Assembly: GCF_002237655.1 (NCBI RefSeq)
Contig: NZ_NOKT01000009.1
Location: forward strand, 1 to 64,000
Direction of reading: 5' to 3'
Length of the DNA: 64,000 nt
Source of the DNA: Streptomyces sp. XY006
GTDB taxonomy: Bacteria > Actinomycetota > Actinomycetes > Streptomycetales > Streptomycetaceae
Within the stretch, counting starts at the first letter, position 1. The number at the start of each line of letters is the position of its first letter. The notes beneath the pieces are model-generated. The model had not been told where the DNA came from. It saw nothing but the letters and a program-made list of their open reading frames with translations, and ran no database searches. Positions 17,729 to 27,644 of the stretch are shown here, one piece after another. The position numbers were made by a program, and so were the translations under genes.

Positions 17729-17883
17729 CGGACCTCCTTCGCGTGCGCCCCGCGATGCCGACGCTAGGTGCGGGCCGGGGGGCCCACCCGTCGGCGGGGT
17801 CCGTACGGGTCAGAGCGGAGCCCCGCCCGGGCGAGACCGGACGGCCACCGCCCCGGCGCGCACGGCCCGCGCAAGCCGGCGGC

Positions 17884-18747
17884 TCAGTAGCGGTCGCGGT
17901 ACTCCCGCAGCAGTTCCCCAGTGCGCTGGGCCGAGCCGGACCGGGCCGTCATGTGGTCCAGGACCTCCAGGTGCGCCGAGACCTCCTTGCGGGAGTCGAG
18001 GTACAGCGCCCCGGTCAGATACTCGGTGAACACCATGTCGGGCAGTTCCGGCTCGGCGAAGCGGAACAGCGAGAACGGGGCGTACGTGCCCGGATGGGGG
18101 CCGTCGTCGAACTCGGCGACCTGGAGCGTGACGCGGTCCCGCGCGGCGTACTCCAGCAGCTTGTCCAGCTGCTCACGCATGACCCGGCCGTCGGCGCTCA
18201 CCGGACGGCGCAGCACCGTCTCGTCCATGATCACCCACAGGTGCGGCGGGTCGGGGCGCTCCAGCAGCCGCTGCCGCTCCATCCGCAGCGCCACGTGCCG
18301 CTCGACCGCCTCGGGGCCGGCGTTCGCGATGGTGCCCGACTCCAGCACGGCCCGCGCGTACCCCTCGGTCTGCAGCAGGCCCGGCACGAAGTGCGGCTCG
18401 TAGCAGCGGATGATCCGGGCCGCGCCCTCCAGGCTCACGTACAGGCTGAACCACTCGGGCAGCACATCGTGGAACCGCTGCCACCAGCCGGGCCGGTTCG
18501 CCTCCTCGGCCAGCTCGACGAACGCGGTCACCTCGTCCTCGGCCACCCCGTACGCGGTCAGCAGGATCTGCACGTACGGGATCTTCAGCGCGACGTCGGC
18601 GGTCTCCATCCGCCGCACGGTCGCCGGGGCGACGCGCAGCACCCGCGCGGCCTCGTCACGACTGAGGCCCGCCGCCTCGCGCAGTTCCTGCAGCCGCTTG
18701 CCCAGCACCACCTGGCCCACGGTGGGTGCGGCCCGCCGTTCACTCAC
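17884..18747 (-). CDS. XRE-family regulator with DUF5753 domain
   Basis: The protein has 287 residues with a GTG start and GGGAGG upstream. An N-terminal helix-turn-helix (LGKRLQELREAAGLSRDEAARVLRVAPATVRRMETA) is followed by the DUF5753 domain: P-E-W-F-S-L-Y-V-S-L-E, IIRCYEPHFVPGLLQTEGYARAVL, and a C-terminal FTEYLTGALYLDSRKEV. These regulators are abundant in Streptomyces and often pair with a small DUF397 protein. No DUF397 gene is seen beside it. Targets are unknown. The divergent neighbour is a small membrane protein, with a clear palindrome between them. Confidence 0.85.
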   Translation of the reverse strand: MSERRAAPTVGQVVLGKRLQELREAAGLSRDEAARVLRVAPATVRRMETADVALKIPYVQILLTAYGVAEDEVTAFVELAEEANRPGWWQRFHDVLPEWFSLYVSLEGAARIIRCYEPHFVPGLLQTEGYARAVLESGTIANAGPEAVERHVALRMERQRLLERPDPPHLWVIMDETVLRRPVSADGRVMREQLDKLLEYAARDRVTLQVAEFDDGPHPGTYAPFSLFRFAEPELPDMVFTEYLTGALYLDSRKEVSAHLEVLDHMTARSGSAQRTGELLREYRDRY

Positions 18748-18853
18748 GCCACGCCTCCCCAACGTGCCACGTCCGCGATCAGTGTGGCACGCCCGGCCGC
18801 CCGCCTCACAGGCCTGACGGCGAGGAGATCGCGCGGAAGGGGGGCGCACGGGC

Positions 18854-18870
18854 ATTACCCCGCGGGTAAT
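18854..18870. promoter_or_regulatory. inverted repeat ATTACCC-N3-GGGTAAT
   Basis: Perfect 7-bp arms with a 3-base spacer lie in the divergent interval between the DUF5753 regulator and the small membrane protein, 61 bases before the latter. The shape suits a homodimeric repressor. Which protein binds it is not known. Confidence 0.45.
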
Positions 18871-18930
18871 CGACCGCCCGGCGCCCGGACGGGATCGTGA
18901 AGGCACCGCAACCGACGGAGGATGATGCCC

Positions 18931-19356
18931 ATGTCCGCGACCCAGCTCGCCGCGCTCGCCCGGACCGCCGAGCCGCAGTCCATGCTGCGCCGCTTCCTGG
19001 CCCTGGACGCCGTCGTCACCGGCGCCAACGCGCTCGCCTACCTCGCCCTGTCCGGCCCGCTGGGACGCTTCCTCGGGGCCGACGCCACGCTGCTGCTCGC
19101 GCTGGGCGCCTTCCTCGCCGTCTACGCGGCCGGCGTGGGCCTGCTGGCCGCCCGCCGCAGGCCCCCGTCGCTCGGCGTGCGGGCGGTCGTCGAGGCCAAC
19201 CTCGCCTGGACGGCGCTGAGCCTCGTGGCCCTGGCGCTGTGGCTCTCGCCGAGCACCGCGGGCGCCGTGTGGACCGTGCTCCAGGCACTGACGGTGGCCG
19301 GCTTCGCCGCACTCCAGCACATTGCGCTGAAAGCCCGTCAGGAGATGGCGGCCTGA
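18931..19356 (+). CDS. small integral membrane protein, four helices
   Basis: The protein has 141 residues. The ATG at 18931 is preferred over those at 18922 and 18925 because ACGGAGGA then lies about 8 bases upstream. Four hydrophobic segments are visible: LDAVVTGANALAYLALSGPLG, LLLALGAFLAVYAAGVGLLAA, NLAWTALSLVALALWLS and VLQALTVAGFAALQHIAL. The pattern is common in streptomycete proteins labelled only as integral membrane proteins. No functional motif is recognised. Its 3' end overlaps the convergent MmyB-like regulator by 19 bases. Confidence 0.75.
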   Translation: MSATQLAALARTAEPQSMLRRFLALDAVVTGANALAYLALSGPLGRFLGADATLLLALGAFLAVYAAGVGLLAARRRPPSLGVRAVVEANLAWTALSLVALALWLSPSTAGAVWTVLQALTVAGFAALQHIALKARQEMAA

Positions 19357-20144
19357 AGGTACTTGGCCGTCGCCGGGTCGGCCGGGAGCAGGGTCTCGAC
19401 GGCCAGCTCGGCGACGGTCACGTCCATCGGCGTGTTGAACGTGGAGATCGAGGAGATGAACGACAGCGTCCGCCCCTCGTGCTCGATCCGCAGCGGCAGC
19501 GCGAAGTACGGCACCGGCTCCGCGGGCTCGCCGGCCGGATCCTCGTCCGGCACCGGATACGCCGCCACCTCCTCGTACAGCGCCCGCAGCGGCTCCGAGC
19601 GGTGCAGCGCGATCTGCCGTTCCATCTGCTCCAGCAGATGCCCGCGCCAGGCCCGCAGATTCCGGATCCGGGGCGCGAGACCCTCCGGGTGCAGCGCCAG
19701 CCGCATCGCGTTCAGCGGCGCCTCCAGCAGGGCCGGCGCGACACCGTCGACCAGCGCCATGATCCCCCGGTTGGCCGCCACCACGTCGTAGCGCGCGTCC
19801 ACCACCAGCGCCGGATACGGCTCGTACCCGCCGATCAGCCGCTCGATGCCCTCGCGCAGCGCCCCCAGCGCCGGGTCGTCCAGCGGGGTCTCCGGGTAGC
19901 GCGGGGCGTAACCGGCCGCCAGCAGCAGCGCGTTGCGCTCCCGCACGGGGACGTCCAGGTGCTCGGCCAGCCGCAGCACCATCTCCTCGCTGGGCCGGGA
20001 CCGGCCCGTCTCGACGAAGCTGATGTGACGGGCCGAGGAGTCCGCGCGCAGGGCCAGCTCCAGCTGGCTGACCCGCCGCTGCTCCCGCCAGGCCCGCAGC
20101 AGGGGGCCCACGCCCTGCTGCGCGGTGGACGGGTGAGTGGTCAT
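19338..20144 (-). CDS. XRE-family regulator with MmyB-like ligand-binding domain
   Basis: The protein has 268 residues. An N-terminal helix-turn-helix includes WREQRRVSQLELALRADSSARHISFVETGRSRPSEEMVLRLAE. The MmyB-like (PAS-type) domain follows with YPALVVDARYDVVAANRG, LNAMRLALHPEGLAPRI, RSEPLRALYEEV and SFISSISTFNTPMDVTVAELAVETLLPADPAT, all family signatures. Structures of MmyB relatives bind fatty acid in this domain. Such genes usually stand next to an oxidoreductase they control. Here the divergent neighbour is the pterin dehydratase-methyltransferase pair. Confidence 0.9.
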   Translation of the reverse strand: MTTHPSTAQQGVGPLLRAWREQRRVSQLELALRADSSARHISFVETGRSRPSEEMVLRLAEHLDVPVRERNALLLAAGYAPRYPETPLDDPALGALREGIERLIGGYEPYPALVVDARYDVVAANRGIMALVDGVAPALLEAPLNAMRLALHPEGLAPRIRNLRAWRGHLLEQMERQIALHRSEPLRALYEEVAAYPVPDEDPAGEPAEPVPYFALPLRIEHEGRTLSFISSISTFNTPMDVTVAELAVETLLPADPATAKYLQAAIS

Positions 20145-20273
20145 GCCGGGACCGTAGCCGAGAACCGGCCGCCGCGGACAGGGCGTGGTGCTCTGACCAG
20201 GGCCTGCGGCGGTGCGCTGTGGCAGGCTGAGAGGCGACGAGGACACCCGCAGCGAGAGAAGGAGCACCCGCCC

Positions 20274-20579
20274 ATGCCCGTCGAACCGCTGTCGCAGAAG
20301 GAGATCGAGGACCGGCTGGCCGAACTGCCGGGCTGGACGCTCGACGGGGACCGCCTCACCCGTTCCTACCGGCTCGGCTCGCACTTCGCCGCGACGGCCA
20401 TGGTCGTGCACGTCGCCCAGGTCCAGGAGGAACTGGACCACCACTCCGACCTCACCCTGGGCTACAACACCGTCTCCCTGTCCGTGCACACGCACAGCGC
20501 GGGCGGCGCCGTCACCGAGAAGGACTTCGAGCTCGCCCGCAGGGTGGAGGACCTGGCCCCCGGACACGGGGCACACTGA
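20274..20579 (+). CDS. 4a-hydroxytetrahydrobiopterin dehydratase (pterin-4-alpha-carbinolamine dehydratase)
   Basis: The protein has 101 residues with AAGGAG upstream of the ATG. LPGWTLDGDRLTRSYRL, then AMVVHVAQVQEELDHHSDLTLGYNTVSLSVHTHSAGGAVTEKDFELA, contains the active-site H-H-S-D and the final T-x-x-D of the PCD/DCoH family. The enzyme dehydrates 4a-hydroxypterin made by aromatic amino acid hydroxylases, so the cofactor can be recycled. No hydroxylase is adjacent. A methyltransferase follows after 4 bases, so the two are probably cotranscribed. Confidence 0.92.
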   Translation: MPVEPLSQKEIEDRLAELPGWTLDGDRLTRSYRLGSHFAATAMVVHVAQVQEELDHHSDLTLGYNTVSLSVHTHSAGGAVTEKDFELARRVEDLAPGHGAH

Positions 20580-20583
20580 CCGC

Positions 20584-21327
20584 GTGCTCGACTACGACAA
20601 GGAAGCGGAGCGGTACGACGCCTCCCGCGGCGGCGAACCCCGGGCGGCCGCCGCCGCTGACGCGGTGCTCGGTCTCGTACCGGAGCGGACGCGCGACCTG
20701 CTCGACGTCGCCTGCGGCACCGGCATCGTGACCCGCCGGCTCGCGGCCGCGCGCGCCGGCATGCGGGTGATCGGCGTCGACCTCACCCCGGCGATGGCCC
20801 GGCAGGCCGCCGCCCGGCTGCCCGGCGCCGTCGTCCGCGCCGACGGCCGCCGACTGCCCTTCCGGGACGGGGAGTTCGATGCCGTCTGCACGGTGTGGTT
20901 GCTGCACCTGGCCGACGGGCCCGCCGATGTCCGGGCCGTCGTCGGCGAGTGCGCCCGGGTGCTGCGCCCCGGCGGGGTGTACGTCACGACGGTGGACAAG
21001 GCCGCCGCCCACAACGTGGGAAGTGACATCGATGTCGTCCTGTCCACCCGGCCGCCCAGCCCGGTCCGCGACGCGGCGGCGGACGTCGAGGCCCACGCCG
21101 CCGCCCACGGCCTGGTCCCGGCCGGGCGGGCCCGGTTCACCGGACACGGCCAGGGCCGCAGCCCGCGCCGCACGATCGCCGACCTGCGCCGGGGCTGGTT
21201 CATGACCCTGCCGCCCGGCGGGCCCCTCGCCGAGGAGTACGCCGGGCGGCTCGCGCGACTGCCCGACCAGGACCGGCCGCGCCCCGACCCGGTGTTCAGC
21301 CTGCGGGCGTTCCGCAAGCCCGGGTGA
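20584..21327 (+). CDS. class I SAM-dependent methyltransferase
   Basis: The protein has 247 residues with a GTG start 4 bases after the pterin dehydratase stop. Motif I is LLDVACGTGIVTRRL, the acidic end of strand 2 is VIGVDLTPAM, and FDAVCTVWLLHLAD and VLRPGGVYVTTVDK complete the Methyltransf_11-type fold. The start of the substrate-binding half (AAAHNVGSDID) gives no substrate clue. Contextually it is paired with a pterin enzyme. Tandem 18-bp repeats begin 7 bases after its stop. Confidence 0.85.
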   Translation: MLDYDKEAERYDASRGGEPRAAAAADAVLGLVPERTRDLLDVACGTGIVTRRLAAARAGMRVIGVDLTPAMARQAAARLPGAVVRADGRRLPFRDGEFDAVCTVWLLHLADGPADVRAVVGECARVLRPGGVYVTTVDKAAAHNVGSDIDVVLSTRPPSPVRDAAADVEAHAAAHGLVPAGRARFTGHGQGRSPRRTIADLRRGWFMTLPPGGPLAEEYAGRLARLPDQDRPRPDPVFSLRAFRKPG

Positions 21328-21334
21328 AGCCCAT

Positions 21335-21384
21335 GGCCCGGTTGGTCACCGTGGCCCGGTTGGTCACCGTGGCCCGGTTGGTCA
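21335..21384. repeat. 18-bp tandem repeat, nearly three copies
   Basis: GGCCCGGTTGGTCACCGT occurs at 21335-21352 and 21353-21370 without change, then a third copy diverges after GGCCCGGTTGGTCA. The array follows the methyltransferase stop by 7 bases. Because 18 is a multiple of 3 it also reads as a Thr-Asn-Arg-Ala-Thr-Val peptide repeat on the minus strand, but no gene context supports coding. Confidence 0.8.
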
Positions 21385-21525
21385 GCCGGGTCGTTCCCCC
21401 GTCCCGGGAGAACGCCTGCTCCCAGCGGGCCGTCGTCGCGGAGACGCCCGACCGGACGAACCGCACCCGGACGTCCTGGCCGGGGGACGCGGGCCGGAGA
21501 ACGAAGCGCGTCCCCCGAGGCGCGG

Positions 21526-24174
21526 TCAGGTCACGGTGCAGTTCTGGTCGCCCAGCCGGAATGCCGTCGGTTTCGTGTTGGTGCCCGAGCGGCTCGCCGT
21601 GAAGCCGAAGCTCACCGACGAACCCTTGGCCACCGTGCCGTTCCAGCCGGTGTTCCTCGCCGTGACCGCCGTGCCCGACTGCGCCGCCTCCGCGTTCCAC
21701 GCCTGGGCCAGCCGCTGGCCGTCCGCGAAGGACCAGGTCAGGGACCAGCCCGTCCAGGGAGCCGAGCCGGTGTTGGTGAGCCGTATCTCGCCCTGGAAGC
21801 CGTCCGGCCACTGGTTCGTCACCGTGTACGTCACCGCGCAGCCGCCGGTGGGCGCCGGGCCGGGACCCGGGTCCGTCGTGCCGCCGTCGGAGGAGTCGCC
21901 GTAGATCACGCCCCGGCCGTTCGTGGAGACGTACACACGGCCGTAGACCCGCGGGTCGCCGGTGATCGCCGCGCCCGTCCAGCCCCACTGGTGGGCGTCG
22001 TCGTTGACGCGGGTCCAGCTCGCGCCCTGGTCCGTGGAGCGGAAGATGCCGCGCACCCCGCCGATCTTCGCGCTGGTGTAGAGGGTCTGGTAGGAGGCGC
22101 CGGGCGCGGCCTTGCCGAAGCCGACGGTGTCGGCCTGCTCGACGTTCGGGAGCTTGGAGAAGCTCACCCCGCCGTCCGTGGAGTGCCACAGGCCGTACGC
22201 GCCGTCCGGCGCGCCGCCCGCCAGCCACACGTCGCCCTTCCCGCCGGGCAGCGCCTTGAAGCGGACGCTGTCGCCGCCGGGCAGCCCGGTGGCCGGGGAC
22301 TTCCTGAACGTCGCCCCGCCGTCCGTACTGAGGTAGAACGTCCCGGACTTGAAGCCGTAGAAGGTCTTCGCGTCGACCCGGTCCGACTCGACGATCGCCC
22401 CGGCGGGAATCCCGGCGGAGGCCTGCCACGACGTGCCGAAGCCCGACGCGTGATGGACACCGGCCCCCTCCGGACTCCACACGAACCGGGTGCCGTCGGC
22501 CGCCGCCGCGACCGTGCCGCCGCCGCTCACGCCCGACGGGTCGGTCCCGCCGGACCAGTTGGCCCCGTTGTCCGTCGAGAACGCGATGTGCGGGCCCGAG
22601 TCCAGGTTGCCCACGCGGACCACGGTGTCCGGGTTCGACTCCGCGAAGTCCAGGCTCGTGGTCGTCGTGAAGTTCGGCTGGGTGAACATCATCGACGGGA
22701 CCTTCGTCAGGTCCGTGTGGCGGAAGCCGCCGACGTCACCGAGCGCGCTCAGCAGCGGGGCTCCGGACGGGGGAGAGGCGAGGTCGTTGACCGCCGTCTC
22801 CTCCAGGCCCCGCACCATCGGCTTGACCGTGAACGTGCCACCGCCGTCCCAGTTCCCGAGGTTCTCCGTGCCGTAGATCGTCGCGCCCGTCCCGTACATC
22901 ATGCGGTCCGAGTCGAACGGGTCGATCTCCAGCGCCTCGGTCATCCAGCCGAGCTTCGGCGTCTGCTCGGGCGGCTGCGGATGCGCGCCCCAGGTCAGCC
23001 ATGGCGAGGACGAGACATCCATGGTGTAGCGGTTCTCGCGGTTCGGGTACGACGTGTAGTCCCACGCCTTCGTCCAGGTCGCGCCGCTGTCCGTGGAGCG
23101 GAAGATCTGCGTGTCCGGCCACCACGCGCTGTACGCGGTCGCCATCACCGTGCCCGGCTTCTGCCGGTCGACGGTCAGCCCGCTGAAGCCGTGGAAGGTG
23201 TCGGCCTCCGCCACCGGGCTGATGTCCGTCCAGGTGCCCGTCGCCGTCGCGTACCGCCACAACCGGCCCTTGCCGCCGTCGTACGGGCCGCCCTTGTCGC
23301 TGTACGCGAGATACAGGTGGCCGTTCTCCGCGTCCAGCACGCCCTTGTGGGCGAGGTAGCCGGTCGGCTGACCCGCGAGCCGGTGCCAGGTCGCGCCCGC
23401 GTCCGTCGACCGGTACACCGCGTTGTCCTGGTCGGCGACCCCGACGTAGATCGTCTTCGTGGCGCTGCCGGCCGTGCCCGTGGACTCGTCGAAGGTGACC
23501 CAGACGATGCCCTGGTTGTCGGACGCGTAGCCGGAGGTGTCGCTGGGATCCTGCACGTAGTTCCCGGCGTTGGGGAAGTTCGCCACCTGCGACCAGGTCA
23601 CCCCCGAGTCCGTCGACCGCCACAGCCCCTTGCCGCTGGGCGCGCCCAGGTACAGCACGCTGTTGCGGTGCGGATCGACGGCCAGCCGCTCGCCCATGCC
23701 CCGCCCCGGCATGTTGCCGCCCAGCTTGAACGGCAGGTTCGTCTTCTGCCAGCTCGCGCCCCGGTTCGAGGAGCGCATGACCGCGCCGTTCTTCGGATCC
23801 CAGCCGTTGGTGTACGTCCCGACCGCCGCGTAGACCCGGTCCGGGTCGACGGAGTCGGACGCGATGCTGACGACGCCCGTGTGCCCCCAGTCGTCCCAGC
23901 CGACGGAGTCCAGCAGCGGCGTCCAGGACTTCGAGGACTCCTGCCACCGGTAGGCGCCGCCGATGTCGGTGCGGGCATAGGCCAGGTTCTTCTCGGAGCG
24001 GTTGAAGACGATCCCGGGGACGAAGCCGCCCCCGTCGATCCGGGCGTTCCTCCAGATGTAGGTGTCGGCGGCGAGCCTAGGCGCCGGCCGGTCGGCGGCC
24101 AGGGCGGTCGGGCTGCCCGACAGCAGCCCGGCGGCCAGCGCGAGCACGGCCGTGAGGACACGGGTTCTTCGCAC
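21526..24174 (-). CDS. secreted xyloglucanase/endoglucanase, GH74 with C-terminal CBM2
   Basis: The protein has 882 residues with a GTG start and AAGGA 8 bases upstream; a longer frame exists without support. The signal peptide is cut after PTALA near residue 27. The GH74 double seven-blade propeller opens with YIWRNARIDGGGFVPGIVFN and ARTDIGGAYRW, which holds one catalytic Asp; TEALEIDPFDSDRMMYGTG lies in the region of the second. Many Asp-box-like S-T-D-x-G-x-T-W motifs mark the blades. A Thr/Pro/Gly linker and a CBM2 (CAVTYTVTNQWPDGF to DQNCTVT) end the protein. It cleaves xyloglucan or beta-1,4-glucan outside the cell and sits downstream of the GH48 gene. Confidence 0.93.
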   Translation of the reverse strand: MRRTRVLTAVLALAAGLLSGSPTALAADRPAPRLAADTYIWRNARIDGGGFVPGIVFNRSEKNLAYARTDIGGAYRWQESSKSWTPLLDSVGWDDWGHTGVVSIASDSVDPDRVYAAVGTYTNGWDPKNGAVMRSSNRGASWQKTNLPFKLGGNMPGRGMGERLAVDPHRNSVLYLGAPSGKGLWRSTDSGVTWSQVANFPNAGNYVQDPSDTSGYASDNQGIVWVTFDESTGTAGSATKTIYVGVADQDNAVYRSTDAGATWHRLAGQPTGYLAHKGVLDAENGHLYLAYSDKGGPYDGGKGRLWRYATATGTWTDISPVAEADTFHGFSGLTVDRQKPGTVMATAYSAWWPDTQIFRSTDSGATWTKAWDYTSYPNRENRYTMDVSSSPWLTWGAHPQPPEQTPKLGWMTEALEIDPFDSDRMMYGTGATIYGTENLGNWDGGGTFTVKPMVRGLEETAVNDLASPPSGAPLLSALGDVGGFRHTDLTKVPSMMFTQPNFTTTTSLDFAESNPDTVVRVGNLDSGPHIAFSTDNGANWSGGTDPSGVSGGGTVAAAADGTRFVWSPEGAGVHHASGFGTSWQASAGIPAGAIVESDRVDAKTFYGFKSGTFYLSTDGGATFRKSPATGLPGGDSVRFKALPGGKGDVWLAGGAPDGAYGLWHSTDGGVSFSKLPNVEQADTVGFGKAAPGASYQTLYTSAKIGGVRGIFRSTDQGASWTRVNDDAHQWGWTGAAITGDPRVYGRVYVSTNGRGVIYGDSSDGGTTDPGPGPAPTGGCAVTYTVTNQWPDGFQGEIRLTNTGSAPWTGWSLTWSFADGQRLAQAWNAEAAQSGTAVTARNTGWNGTVAKGSSVSFGFTASRSGTNTKPTAFRLGDQNCTVT

Positions 24175-24210
24175 GGTGGGGTTCCTTCCGGTGAGGGGGA
24201 ACGTGCGAGG

Positions 24211-24247
24211 GCCGGGCGGCTCCCAGTGCGGATGGGAACCGCCCGGC
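24211..24247 (-). terminator. hairpin between GH48 and GH74 genes
   Basis: Arms 24211-24225 and 24233-24247 (GCCGGGCGG-x-TCCCA with its complement) pair over 15 positions with one mismatch and a 7-base loop. It lies 83 bases past the GH48 stop and only 36 bases before the GH74 start. It probably ends or attenuates the GH48 transcript. Confidence 0.65.
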
Positions 24248-24330
24248 CGGCCGGTCCCGTCGTCAGGTGACGGGACCACGAACGCGGAGCCTCGGACGCA
24301 ACCGCTCACCCGCGGAGCGCCCGGCGGGGG

Positions 24331-27249
24331 CTATTCGAGAAGCTCCGCGTACGAGCCCATGGCCAGGGCGATGTCCGCCTGGGCCCAGAACCGGTGGTAC
24401 GTGAACGACGGCACGGCCCCGCCCGCGAGATAACTCTCGATCTTCGACCACGCGGGGTCGTCCTCGTAGAAGGACCGGATCGAGTCGAACGTCGACGACG
24501 AGTTGATCGCGTCACCGTTCGGCATCGTGCCCGTCCAGCCGCTCGGGACGTACACCGGGTCGTCGAACCGGTTGTAGTCGGCCCGGTTCTCCGGGACGGC
24601 GATCCCGAGTGCGTCCTGGTGGTTGTCCCACATGCCGTCCAGCAGCTTCTTCGCGGCCGCCGCGGCCTCGGTGTCACCCGAGCGGTCGGCGTAGTACGTC
24701 AGCGTCTTGGCGTACGCCGCCGCCACACCGACGTCGTTGGTGTAGTCCACGACGCTCACGTGCAGCCCGCTGTTGGAGCCGGGGCTCGACGCGTTCCAGG
24801 TGTCGGGCTGGCCCGACCACTGCAGCGTCGACGGGATGCGGAACGTGCCGTCCGGGTTGAACGTGGTCTCGGACAGCGCCCAGTCGACCCACTTGTCGAG
24901 GACCGTCCTGGCCTGCGCGTTGCCCGTCTGCTGGTACAGCTCGGCGACCCGCTCCATGGACCACGCCTGGAAGCCGAACCACTGGTTGGACGGCGGGTCG
25001 TGGTACACCGGCTTCTCGTCGTAGTACAAGCCGTGGAACGTCGACTTGCCGGCGGGCGGGGTCGCGTAGCGGCCCGCCCAGCTGTTGGTCGCGCCGCCCG
25101 CGATGGCGCCCTCGTCCGACTGCAGCCAGCGGTAGAACTCCAGCTGCCGGGCCATGGACTTGGCCCAGTCGGCCGCGCCCGTCGCCGACTTCGGCTTCAG
25201 CGGCGCGTAGTTGGCGAGCGCGTACGCGGCCAGCGGGTTCTGGTAGCCGCCGTGGGCGTGGCTGGAGCCGATGCGCCAGGCCCAGCCGGCGCTGGTGTCG
25301 GTGGCGCCGCCCCAGGCGTAGTACCAGGACATCAGGTAGAAGGAGGCGTCCTTGCCGGTGCCCGCCGGGCAGGTGGAGGGACCGACGCAGTTGCCGGCCT
25401 TCTTGAAGTACTTGTCGAACATGGAGTAGCGCAGGTAGTCGCCCATCTTGGCCGCCTTGGCGACCGTCGCGGAGACCTGCCCGCCCTTGCCCTGCTCCTT
25501 CGCCCACAGGTCCGCCCAGTAGGCCGCCTGCACGGCCCGCGCGTCGGCGTCCGGCGCGTTGGTGAACTTCCACTGCTTCGCGTAGGAGGCGTCACCGGTG
25601 AACAGGTCGAGATAGCCGTTCTTGCCGCCGTACTTGAAGGCGTCGCAGGTCGGCTGCGGCACCGTCTCCCACACCGACTCCTGCGCGCCGCGCTGGAAGG
25701 TGTTGATGTACGACGGGCCGGTGTCCGACGGCCCCGCCTCGCACTTGCCGGGGGCGTTGCCGTAGCCGTAGACGTTGTCCACGTCCTGCAGCCAGTGCAT
25801 GCCGTAGACGTCGTCCGTGCCGTAAGCGCTCTTCAGCTCGGCCGCGATCGGGTCCGGGCCGACCGAGACGCCGGAGTCCAGCTTGGCCGGGTACTCGTTC
25901 GGGGTGTCCAGCTCGGGCGCGTAGGTCGCCGGCTTCGACGGGTTGTAGAAGGAGTTGGTCGGCTGGTCGGCCTTGGTGGGGATCATGTACTTCTCCATGA
26001 GCTCCCACGCGCCGTTGAACTTCGACCAGTCGCCCGTCACCTTGCCGTACATGGCCTGGAGCCACAGCAGGTAGCTGTACGCCTCCGAGGTGGTCTCGTG
26101 GCCGTGGTCCGGCGCCTCGACGATCAGCGTCTCGACCGAGTGGTACGGGATGCCCTCGGGGGAGAAGTAGCCGTTCGCCGGGTTGGTGATCTTCCCGTAC
26201 AGGTCCAGGAAGCGGGCCTCGTACGTCTTCGTCGCGGCCAGCTGCGTCACCGTGACCGCGGCCTTGGCGTGCCCCGCGGCCGTCGACTCGAACACGGCCG
26301 ACCCGGAGCCCGAGTCCGCCGCGGTGACGGTCACCTTCTGCGCGGTGTTCCAGTTCTGCGGCGTGAAGGTGAGCGAGGCACCGGAGGAGACCGACAGGTT
26401 CGTGTTGCCGCTCGCGCGGGCCGAGGTCACCGTCACGTTCGCGGTGGGCTGCTTGGACAGCTTCACCTCGTACGTGCCCGACTTGCCCGACTGCATGCCC
26501 AGTTGGAGCGGCGAGGCGACGACGGCCGGGCCGGAGGCGACGGTGATGCCGACCGGCGTGGAGCCGGCCGAGGCACCCATGCTGTCGTACGCCTTCGCGA
26601 CCAGGGAGTGGCTGCCCACGGCCAGGCCGGACGCCGAGAGCGTCCAGGGCGCACTGGTGTCCGTGCCGAGCAGCGTGGTGTCGTCGTAGAACTCGACCTT
26701 GCTGATCGTGGCGTTGTCCGCCGCGGCGGCCGTGGCGGCCAGCGGGACGGCCTCGCCCTGGCTGTAGACGGCACCGGCGGCCGGGCTGGTGAGCACCGTG
26801 ATCGGGGGCTGGTGCGCGCCGGTGCAGGGGGTGCCGTTGACCGAGAAGGACGCCGGCGCGGTGTTGGTGCCGCTGTAGGCGAACTGGGCGCCGGTGGAGA
26901 CGGACGCGCCCGCCGCGACACGGGCGTTGTGCGCGGCGTTCCGCACGGTGATGTTCTGCCCGGACTGCGACCAGCTGCCGTTCCAGCCGTTGCCCAGCCT
27001 CTGGTTGCCCGAGTAGGCGTAGGTCAGCGTCCAGCCGTCGATGACGTCCGTGCCGCGGTTGGTGAGGGTCAGGTCCACCGTGAAACCTGAACCCCAGTCG
27101 TTCGTCTTGTAGTCGACGCTGCACTGGAGCGGCGCCGCCTGGGCGGGCGTCGACCCCGAGGAGAGCATCGTCAGCGGAAGGGCGAGAGCGGCGAGAGCGG
27201 CGGTCCACAGGCGCCGCACGGCTCCGCGTCTGCGGGGTGGGGGATGCAT
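24331..27249 (-). CDS. secreted GH48 exo-cellulase (cellobiohydrolase) with N-terminal CBM2
   Basis: The protein has 972 residues with AAGGAGG before the ATG. The signal peptide ends at TPAQA near residue 36. The order is CBM2 (residues about 37-135, [20 protein letters not shown] onward), an Ig-like domain with the [13 protein letters not shown] signature, a second beta-sandwich module rich in V-T-V-T, and the GH48 catalytic domain (about 330-972). GH48 features are [26 protein letters not shown], where the acid Glu lies, and [18 protein letters not shown]48 enzymes release cellobiose processively from cellulose chain ends. Two CebR boxes lie upstream, in the interval shared with the GH6 gene. 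Confidence 0.95.
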   Translation of the reverse strand: MHPPPRRRGAVRRLWTAALAALALPLTMLSSGSTPAQAAPLQCSVDYKTNDWGSGFTVDLTLTNRGTDVIDGWTLTYAYSGNQRLGNGWNGSWSQSGQNITVRNAAHNARVAAGASVSTGAQFAYSGTNTAPASFSVNGTPCTGAHQPPITVLTSPAAGAVYSQGEAVPLAATAAAADNATISKVEFYDDTTLLGTDTSAPWTLSASGLAVGSHSLVAKAYDSMGASAGSTPVGITVASGPAVVASPLQLGMQSGKSGTYEVKLSKQPTANVTVTSARASGNTNLSVSSGASLTFTPQNWNTAQKVTVTAADSGSGSAVFESTAAGHAKAAVTVTQLAATKTYEARFLDLYGKITNPANGYFSPEGIPYHSVETLIVEAPDHGHETTSEAYSYLLWLQAMYGKVTGDWSKFNGAWELMEKYMIPTKADQPTNSFYNPSKPATYAPELDTPNEYPAKLDSGVSVGPDPIAAELKSAYGTDDVYGMHWLQDVDNVYGYGNAPGKCEAGPSDTGPSYINTFQRGAQESVWETVPQPTCDAFKYGGKNGYLDLFTGDASYAKQWKFTNAPDADARAVQAAYWADLWAKEQGKGGQVSATVAKAAKMGDYLRYSMFDKYFKKAGNCVGPSTCPAGTGKDASFYLMSWYYAWGGATDTSAGWAWRIGSSHAHGGYQNPLAAYALANYAPLKPKSATGAADWAKSMARQLEFYRWLQSDEGAIAGGATNSWAGRYATPPAGKSTFHGLYYDEKPVYHDPPSNQWFGFQAWSMERVAELYQQTGNAQARTVLDKWVDWALSETTFNPDGTFRIPSTLQWSGQPDTWNASSPGSNSGLHVSVVDYTNDVGVAAAYAKTLTYYADRSGDTEAAAAAKKLLDGMWDNHQDALGIAVPENRADYNRFDDPVYVPSGWTGTMPNGDAINSSSTFDSIRSFYEDDPAWSKIESYLAGGAVPSFTYHRFWAQADIALAMGSYAELLE

Positions 27250-27293
27250 GGTGCTGGTTCCTCCTTGCGGCTCGGAGTCAAGGCTTGAACCAG

Positions 27294-27307
27294 TGGGAGC
27301 GCTCCCA
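27294..27307. promoter_or_regulatory. CebR box, perfect palindrome
   Basis: TGGGAGCGCTCCCA matches the published Streptomyces CebR operator consensus in all 14 positions. CebR is a LacI-type repressor released by cellobiose or cellotriose. The box is 45 bases upstream of the GH48 start, where binding would block its promoter. Confidence 0.92.
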
Positions 27308-27436
27308 TAGTGAAGACCCGTCAGGTACCGGTCAAGACGTTCGAAGAGTCGAAAAGATTCGACGCCGCGGGAAGCGGGAAAGTCGGCAACTCCCCTGTTC
27401 TTCACCGGCACTTGGCGCTACCTTCCTTGGCACCAG

Positions 27437-27450
27437 TGGGAGCGATTCCA
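27437..27450. promoter_or_regulatory. CebR box, 12 of 14 match
   Basis: TGGGAGCGATTCCA differs from the CebR palindrome at two positions in its right half. It lies on the GH6 side of the divergent interval. The 395-base interval 27250-27644 holds these two boxes and no convincing gene. The GH6 transcript would carry an untranslated leader of up to about 190 bases. Confidence 0.8.
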
Positions 27451-27644
27451 TCAGTCGACGCGTCCGTCACGGCGGGCCCGGCCTGCAAGGAGTCGCTCAT
27501 GCGACACCTCTCGCGTTCAGTACTTTTAGCCGCCGCCCGTGCGGACGTCCCCTGCTGCGCGCGTGCCGGTACCGGGTTCCTCGTGTCCGTGCCGGAGCGC
27601 GTCCCCAACGGCTGACACCCCCAGCGAAAGGGACACCCGCACTC

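Noticed and set aside
21296..22480. Minus-strand frame covering the 18-bp repeats
   Set aside because: It is out of phase with the GH74 gene it overlaps, and its Thr-Asn-Arg peptide repeat is only the translation of the DNA repeat.
27310..27615. Short plus-strand frame in the cellulase interval
   Set aside because: It runs across the second CebR box, has no recognisable motif, and fits a leader region better than a gene.
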